From assembly GCA_003452185.1 (NCBI GenBank), contig DMJJ01000122.1, positions 1 through 7,769 on the forward strand: a DNA stretch of 7,769 bases, written 5' to 3'. This stretch comes from Verrucomicrobiales bacterium (GTDB lineage Bacteria; Verrucomicrobiota; Verrucomicrobiia; Limisphaerales; UBA11320). Each line of letters starts with the position of its first letter. The stretch's first letter is position 1. The notes beneath the pieces were generated by a model. That model saw only the letters and a program-made list of their open reading frames with translations, made no database searches and was not told where the DNA came from. Position numbers and translations under genes: made by a program. Below, piece after piece: positions 1 through 5,400 of the stretch.

Positions 1-2256
1 TTCCTTGTCGAGCGTGTGCCCTATGCCCAGATCAAGCCGATGCTCGATTCCCTGCCCGCGCAGGCCGGGGGGAAGCGATCCGAGCGCCTGAAGCGGATGG
101 CGGGGCTGGGGAAGCCGGGGACGGACGCGGAGATGGTGGCGGCAGTGGGGCAACGGAGAGGCCGGGAACCGCGCAAGGAAACGCTGGTGGCGGAGGGGGT
201 GAAGCGGGGGAGGCCTGACCATCGCCCCGGTGTGGTGCTCGACTACGCGACGGTGATCTCGGGGTCGGCCTATGTCTTTGACGGGGGAACGACGTACTAT
301 GTCAGCGGGACGGTGAATCTGGCCGGGGCAACGCTGATCGGGGGGGCCGTGATCAAGATGGACTCGACGGCGGCGACCACGATGAACTTCACGGGACCGG
401 TGACGTGCAAGACCAGTGCCTATCGGCCGGTGATCGTGACGGCGAAGACGGACAACACCGTGGGGGGCTTTGTGGTGGCCTCGGACACGGGGAACCCGCT
501 GCCGAGGAATTTCGGGACCCCTGCGATCAAGCTCAACGCCGCGGGAACGGCGTTCGTCCTCCACGACATTGCGGTGCGTCGGGCGGCAGTGGCGATCCGG
601 CTGGAGGCGGGGTCCCTGAGCGCCACGAATGTGCAGATCGTGAGTTGCGGGACCGGAATCTACAAGGCGGCGGGGGCCACGACGGTTGGGCTCAGGAACG
701 TGCTGGCCGACGACGTCGGGGTGATGTTCGACGGGGCGGGTGCCAGCGGGGGAGCCAACGCGGGGTATCACCTGACGGTGCACCGGGTGCCGGTGTTCGG
801 ACAGGGGACCTTCGCGCCGATCGCGCTGGTGAACTCGCTGCTGATCTCAGCGACCAACACGGCGGGCTACTTCACCGATCCGAATGCGAGCGTGGTGGTC
901 TCCCTCGCGGACACCGGGGTGTTCGCCCCGGCCGTGGGAGCGGGGAGCCACTATCTTCCGGTGGGGAGCCCTTACCGGCATGTCGGGGTGGGGCTCGCGG
1001 ATCCCCAGCTAGCAGCGGAGATCGCGGGCCGGACCACCTATGGACCGGTCTCCATCGCGGGGGTGTTCGGCTCAGGAAGCCCGGCGGTACTGGGGCCTGT
1101 GGTCGCGCGCGACTCCGGCGCTCCAAGTTTGGGCTACCATTATGCGGTTGCGGACTACCTTGCCAACGGGGTTGAAGTGACCGGCGGGTTGATCCTGACG
1201 AACGGGGTGGTGGTGGCGTGCGCGGGGAACTCCGGCCTGAGGCTGCCACCGGGGGGGAGCACGATCCCCTTCGTGAGCGAGGGGTTGGCGGAGCGGCCGA
1301 ACCGGGTTGTCTGGTATGACACGCTGCAGGAGCAGCCCATCTTGATCGGGGCGACCCCCGGAAACCGCAGCCTGATGGAGCAGCCATACTCGGCGGCCTC
1401 GACCCCGAGTCCCTGGCTGCGGTTCACCGAGACCAGCCTCATGGCGGACGACGGGTGGATCCTGTATCTGGGGAGCACCTTCAGCCTGATCGTGACGAGC
1501 CTGGATGCGAAGGACTGCCAGTTCCATGGGGGGGTGCTGAAGATCGGGCCGAACACGGCGGGAATGGGGATCACGCTTCGAAACAACCTTTTTGAGTGGA
1601 CCACGGTGGTATTCAACCAGAACGCGAGCCCGTACGGGACGCAGCCATTCACCCTGACGCTGAGGAACAACCTCTTCAAGGCGGGCAGCCAGCTGGGGAC
1701 GAGCGTCACCTTCAGCAAGCAATCGGCGGTCACGACCTGGACGGTGAAGGCAAACCTGTTTGATGCCGTGGTGAGCGGGAGCGTTGGCAGCGGGGTGACG
1801 ATCGCCAACACGCACAATGGGTATCGGAGCGGGGGAGCGCAGCTCCCCGGCGCAGCAAACTCGAAAGCCATCAGCACGTTCAATTATCTGACCGCGACGT
1901 ACGGAGACTATTACTACAACTACAACACGCCCGCGGTGGCGGGCACGCTGGATGACCTGGCCGGCGCGGGGGACGTGACGCCGGGGGTCGCCCTGGTCGC
2001 GCAGCGGACGGTGAACGGGATCAGCCTGCTGCCGGAGTCGGCGTCAGGGATGGTCTCGATCGGCTTTCATTACGTCGCCAGCAGCGGCACGCCCAAGGTG
2101 GCGCTCGACACCGACGGAGACGGGGTCGCGGACTATGTGGAAGACCGGGACGGGAACGGAGCGACCGGTGCCGGGGAGACCAGCTGGACGGTGTATGACA
2201 GCAGGAACGGTTTCACGGTCAACCCTTCGGTGACGGTCTTTACCCCCTTGAAGTGA
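1..2256 (+). CDS. Beta-helix-like surface protein with calcium-loop tail, 5'-partial
   Basis: The frame is open from base 1 to the TGA at 2254-2256, giving 751 codons with no upstream stop. The gene therefore very probably starts before the window. The GTG at 16 is only the first possible start, and the residues after it (KRSERLKRM, RRGREPRK) look like a basic interdomain stretch rather than a signal peptide. From about base 230 the protein turns into short beta-strand, Gly/Asn/Thr-rich segments (VLDYATVISGS, TYYVSGTVNLAGATLIGG), typical of right-handed parallel beta-helices. A second conserved-looking block lies around 1300-1345 (VVWYDTLQEQP). Three exact 28-residue coils sit at 1573-1824, and a DTDGDG tail follows at 2107-2178. 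I recall similar proteins from Verrucomicrobiota, often near RHS genes. No catalytic residues of pectate lyases or other enzymes are evident. The likely role is extracellular binding or a structural role; this is inferred, and the exact function is unknown. It is followed by a terminator hairpin and an RHS gene on the same strand. Confidence 0.85.
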   Translation, partial: FLVERVPYAQIKPMLDSLPAQAGGKRSERLKRMAGLGKPGTDAEMVAAVGQRRGREPRKETLVAEGVKRGRPDHRPGVVLDYATVISGSAYVFDGGTTYYVSGTVNLAGATLIGGAVIKMDSTAATTMNFTGPVTCKTSAYRPVIVTAKTDNTVGGFVVASDTGNPLPRNFGTPAIKLNAAGTAFVLHDIAVRRAAVAIRLEAGSLSATNVQIVSCGTGIYKAAGATTVGLRNVLADDVGVMFDGAGASGGANAGYHLTVHRVPVFGQGTFAPIALVNSLLISATNTAGYFTDPNASVVVSLADTGVFAPAVGAGSHYLPVGSPYRHVGVGLADPQLAAEIAGRTTYGPVSIAGVFGSGSPAVLGPVVARDSGAPSLGYHYAVADYLANGVEVTGGLILTNGVVVACAGNSGLRLPPGGSTIPFVSEGLAERPNRVVWYDTLQEQPILIGATPGNRSLMEQPYSAASTPSPWLRFTETSLMADDGWILYLGSTFSLIVTSLDAKDCQFHGGVLKIGPNTAGMGITLRNNLFEWTTVVFNQNASPYGTQPFTLTLRNNLFKAGSQLGTSVTFSKQSAVTTWTVKANLFDAVVSGSVGSGVTIANTHNGYRSGGAQLPGAANSKAISTFNYLTATYGDYYYNYNTPAVAGTLDDLAGAGDVTPGVALVAQRTVNGISLLPESASGMVSIGFHYVASSGTPKVALDTDGDGVADYVEDRDGNGATGAGETSWTVYDSRNGFTVNPSVTVFTPLK
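1573..1824 (+). repeat. Three tandem 28-residue beta-helix coils
   Basis: Three copies start at 1573 (TLRNNLFEW), 1657 (TLRNNLFKAG) and 1741 (TVKANLFDA). They are spaced exactly 84 bases, or 28 residues, apart. Only the opening (T[LV][RK]xNLF) is conserved; the rest of each coil has diverged. The N-N/N-L-F step looks like an Asn-ladder turn followed by an inward-facing aromatic residue, as expected in stacked solenoid coils. A related but less regular coil (KDCQFHGG) precedes it at about 1510-1533, offset by 23 rather than 28 residues. The DNA itself is not repeated, so this is an old protein-level repeat rather than a recent duplication. Confidence 0.75.
2107..2178 (+). other. Calcium-binding-like Asp loops in the C-terminal tail
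   Basis: The codons read DTDGDGVADYVEDRDGNGAT followed by GAGE. The first loop is DxDxDG (Asp at 2107, 2113, 2119), with acidic residues ending it at 2131 and 2140. The second is DRDGNG (Asp at 2143 and 2149, Asn at 2155), with Glu at 2176. This resembles thrombospondin type 3, dockerin or EF-hand-like calcium loops found on many secreted bacterial proteins. Only about 25 residues follow to the stop. No PEP-CTERM, LPXTG or transmembrane anchor is visible there, so calcium-dependent folding or attachment is the simplest reading (inference). Confidence 0.7.
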
Positions 2257-2262
2257 ACCTCC

Positions 2263-2283
2263 CCCTCGCAAGCGAGGGTTTTT
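2263..2283 (+). terminator. Intrinsic terminator between the two genes
   Basis: A 6-bp perfect stem, CCCTCG (2263-2268) with CGAGGG (2273-2278), encloses a CAAG tetraloop and is followed at once by five T residues (2279-2283). It begins 6 bases after the TGA of the beta-helix gene and ends 21 bases before the ATG of the RHS gene. There is no matching A-run on the 5' side, so it should act on plus-strand transcription only. The stem is short but GC-rich. It could fully end the upstream transcript or work as a partial terminator that lowers RHS expression relative to its neighbour. Confidence 0.7.
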
Positions 2284-2284
2284 G

Positions 2285-2290
2285 AAGGAA
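2285..2290 (+). promoter_or_regulatory. Weak Shine-Dalgarno-like site for the RHS gene
   Basis: AAGGAA is the only purine-rich Shine-Dalgarno-like element before the ATG at 2305. It is 14 bases from that start, longer than the usual 5-9. Initiation may therefore be weak. An alternative GTG start at 2356 has no better site upstream and would give a shorter signal-peptide n-region. I see no convincing -35/-10 promoter in the gap between the genes. Confidence 0.35.
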
Positions 2291-2304
2291 ACCAGAAAAC
2301 GCGC

Positions 2305-2451
2305 ATGACAACCCCACCCAGAAACCGCAGGAGTCCTGGCCGCCGAGCCTGCCGGGTGAGCGAGCCTCCAGTCCGGACGTCGTCGTGGGGCCGGAGTGTG
2401 GCCCTGGTGCTGGCGGCGCTCCTTGGGGTGCCGGAGCCGGCGAGGACTGGG
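2305..2451 (+). other. Probable N-terminal signal peptide of the RHS protein
   Basis: The first 30 residues are rich in Arg (RNRRSPGRRACR). They are followed by a short hydrophobic core SVALVLAALLGV (residues 31-42) and then Pro, Glu and small residues (PEPARTGEG). This fits a Sec signal peptide with a long basic n-region and cleavage somewhere near residues 46-49. The core is short and the exact cut site is unclear. There is no lipobox cysteine next to the core; the nearest Cys is residue 53. If translation began at GTG 2356 (residue 18), the signal peptide would have a more ordinary length. Confidence 0.6.
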
Positions 2452-5400
2452 GAGGGGGAATGCGGGGCGTGCCAAGTCCTGTGCCAGGTGCAGACGGCCA
2501 GTGCGTGGCGTGTGAAATCCGGCTACGTCGGTTACTGGGCAGGGCAGGCTCGCAACTCGTACCTCACAAAGGTGTATCGGACCAAGGTGGATGACTGGTC
2601 GGACACGCTGACCGGGGTGAGCGTGTCGCCCCCCACCTCCACAAGCTACACGTACCACGACACCATCACGACCACGCATCCCAAGCATGCACCCTTTGCG
2701 GCGCAATCCTGCCCCGGCGCGCCCGCACAAACGGGGACCCCGCAGCAAACCGGGAGTGTGTCGGCGGGTGGGAGCACAAGCTGCAACGCCACCCTGAGCC
2801 CGGCCACACCCCCTCAGGGAGGCTGGGTCTGGAGCGACGGCGGGGCGTGCTACGGCACGATGTCGGCGCTCTTTGACAGCCCGATCTGGAGTCGGACGAC
2901 GACCCAAACGGCGGATCAGGATGCCCTTCAGGTTTCGGTCTTTACTGGCAGCGGCTTCGGGAACAATGCGGGAAGCTCCTACACCTACACCCACACGGAG
3001 ACGCTCAGCGGCCTGTACGAAACCCAGACGGTCATCGATGAGGTTCTCGACGATGTCCAGTCGGTCGCCTACCCGGGCGCGTGGTCGGCCGGGGTTGGCG
3101 ATGCGTCGACGATCCTTTGTGGGGGAGACATGGGTGCAGTGGTTTCGAAGTTGAAGTACCGGTTCCAGGTTCAGACGGATCCCGACAAGGTCTACCGGCT
3201 GGAGTGGGACGAGATGGAGCTCTCGTCCCAGGGGGAGCCGACTCCGGTCTCCAAGAACACTACCCTGGATGGAGTCGGCGGCGTTGTGACCACGCCGGAG
3301 TTCGAGGCGTTCCCCCCACGCAAGGCAGGGCGCAAGTACGTCACCAACCTCCGGATGAAATACAAGGAGAAGGGCTCCCCCGGCGGGACTCCCGGCTCCG
3401 GTGGGCCGGGAGATCTGGGCAGCGGGGGCGGGGATGGAAACGGGTCGGTGGGATGCGGCTCCTGCGGAGCCGGCAGCGCCGGGCTGCTCGGAGGAGGCCT
3501 CAGCGGCGCGGGTACGGCGAGCTGGGCCGGGCGCCCCGGGGAGCTTTCGGTGTTGGGCTCAAGCCTCAACACGGACACGGCGGATTTGTCGGGCGGATGG
3601 CCAATCCCCCTGGAGTATGACGACAGCGTGGGGGGCGGAGGGGGGGGAGGAGGCGTCGGCGGCAAGGATGCCCCCGGCCCCTCGTTTGGCATGCGGATGG
3701 GGACGCACGGGATGGGGCAGCCGCTCGCTCCGGTGACGTTTGGTGTCTCGGGCCCCGACCCTCGCAACTACACGCCGCAGATGCTCACGGCGGGTCTGGC
3801 CAATGCCCCGGATGTGGAAGTGATCCCAAGCTCGGCGGGGGTTCGGCAAGTGAAGGCGCCGCAATCCGTGATGGATGTGGTGACGGTGAGCCCGACGCGG
3901 TTTGAGGCGCGCTTTTACCTGCCTTCCCAGGCTGGCACCAAGGGAGGGGACGGGCTCTACCCGCTGACGGGCACCCCGGTGGTCACCTATGTGTTTGAAA
4001 ATCCGGATGCCACCGGATCGACCTCCAACCAGATCCGGGTCAGCGAGGTTCGGGGGGGCGCAACCACCAGCTATCTCTACAGCTACAACGGCCTGACCGG
4101 CGGCTGGATTTCGTCGAACCCCGGCGGGCTCGTGGAGGAGGAGCAGACGCGATCGGTGGACGGGTTCGGGAACCATGAGACCGCGGTGGCCGTCCGAGCC
4201 TCGGGCGGGGCCGACGTTCAGCGCAGGGTGAGGAGCTACGGGGTCCAGGCCTGGGGCGTCGCGGTGGTGGAGGATCGGCTGGAGAGCGGTGCCGACACGC
4301 GCAGCACGGTCTATGAGTATGGCACCGGATCCGGGCAGATGGTCCTGCGGCCTCCGGTGTCGAAGAAGGTCAACCCGGACGGGTATTGGGAGCGGTATGA
4401 GAGGGATGGGCTCGGGCGGCTTCGATTTGTGGTGAGCCAGCTCGACGGGCAGCCCTCCACTGCGGTGGAGTCGGTGAGCCGGGTGACTGAATACAGCTAC
4501 GCCCCGGTCGGCGGGGACAGCGGAACCTACCAGCGTCTGGTGCCGCGGAGCGTGGTCGTGACGGAGCGGGGGGCGGAGGTCTCGCGGCGGTACGTCTCTT
4601 TTGTGGGGAACCAGCGGATCGACGAAACCGCGACGGTCGCGGGAGCCCCGTTCAACGCTGCCACCAGCCTGCGAACGACAACGACCTACTTCGACTCAGG
4701 GCCCAATCTCAACCGGGTCAGCTCGGTCGCCTATCCGGATGGCACAATGGCCTTCTATGACTACAGCTCGACTCCGACGACGCAGATGGTCGTTGAAATG
4801 CGGGGCGCCCCCACTGCCACCCTCGACGGGATCGCTGCCGGGACACGGACCGAAAACACGGTCAACACCGCCGGCCAGATGGTGCGCCGGACGGTCTATC
4901 GGATGGATGGCGCAACGCTCACTCTTCTCCAGGATGATGTCTATTCGGGCCACGCGAGCGACATCGCGCTCCGGCCGAACCTGGTCACCCACCTCAACGG
5001 CACGACCGAGTCGGCCGCCTATGGCTGCTGCAACCTCGACAGCGTCACGGATGCGGACGGGCTCACGACGAGCTATGGCTACGATGCCCTCAAGCGGCTC
5101 ACGAGCGTTGTGCGCTTTGGGATCACGACAACTTATGTGCTCGACCCGCTCGGCCGTCGGCTTGTGACGCTTCGCAAAGGGTCTGGAGCCTCCCCGACGG
5201 AGTACCCGGTGTCCCAAGCCGCCTACGACGCCTACGGGAGGCTCTCGCTCGAGACGAATGCTCTTCTTGGCGTGACCCAGCACTGGGAGGAGACGCTGGC
5301 CGGGGGCGCCGGGATCCTCCGGCACACGATCCAGCCGGATCTCGGCACCCGGGACGAGCTTGTAAGCCTGGACGGGGAGCTCCTGAAGGTCACCGGAACG

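Noticed and set aside
16..18. GTG as the true start of the beta-helix gene
   Set aside because: The frame is open to the window edge, no Shine-Dalgarno site can be judged in the 15 bases before it, and the residues after it are not a signal peptide, so the start is most likely upstream.
914..931. Inverted repeat CCGGGG/CCCCGG with a 6-base spacer
   Set aside because: It is internal to the coding region, GC-only and not followed by T residues; no regulatory role can be supported.
1832..1848. Inverted repeat GGGGAGC/GCTCCCC with a 3-base loop
   Set aside because: It lies inside the beta-helix gene without a following T-tract. A 7-bp GC palindrome is readily expected by chance in this composition.
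872..1883. Three overlapping minus-strand frames inside the beta-helix gene
   Set aside because: They overlap each other and the well-supported plus-strand gene; compositions are Arg/Pro/Ser-rich as expected of GC-rich shadow frames.
2044..2994. 316-codon minus-strand open frame across both genes
   Set aside because: It crosses the terminator and two genes that share one frame, so the same codon-bias effect carries through the gap. The translation shows no recognisable domain.
3081..3620. Plus-strand 179-codon frame within the RHS gene
   Set aside because: It lies in another frame of the RHS coding region and is Arg/Gly-rich without motifs. The RHS frame continues unbroken through it.
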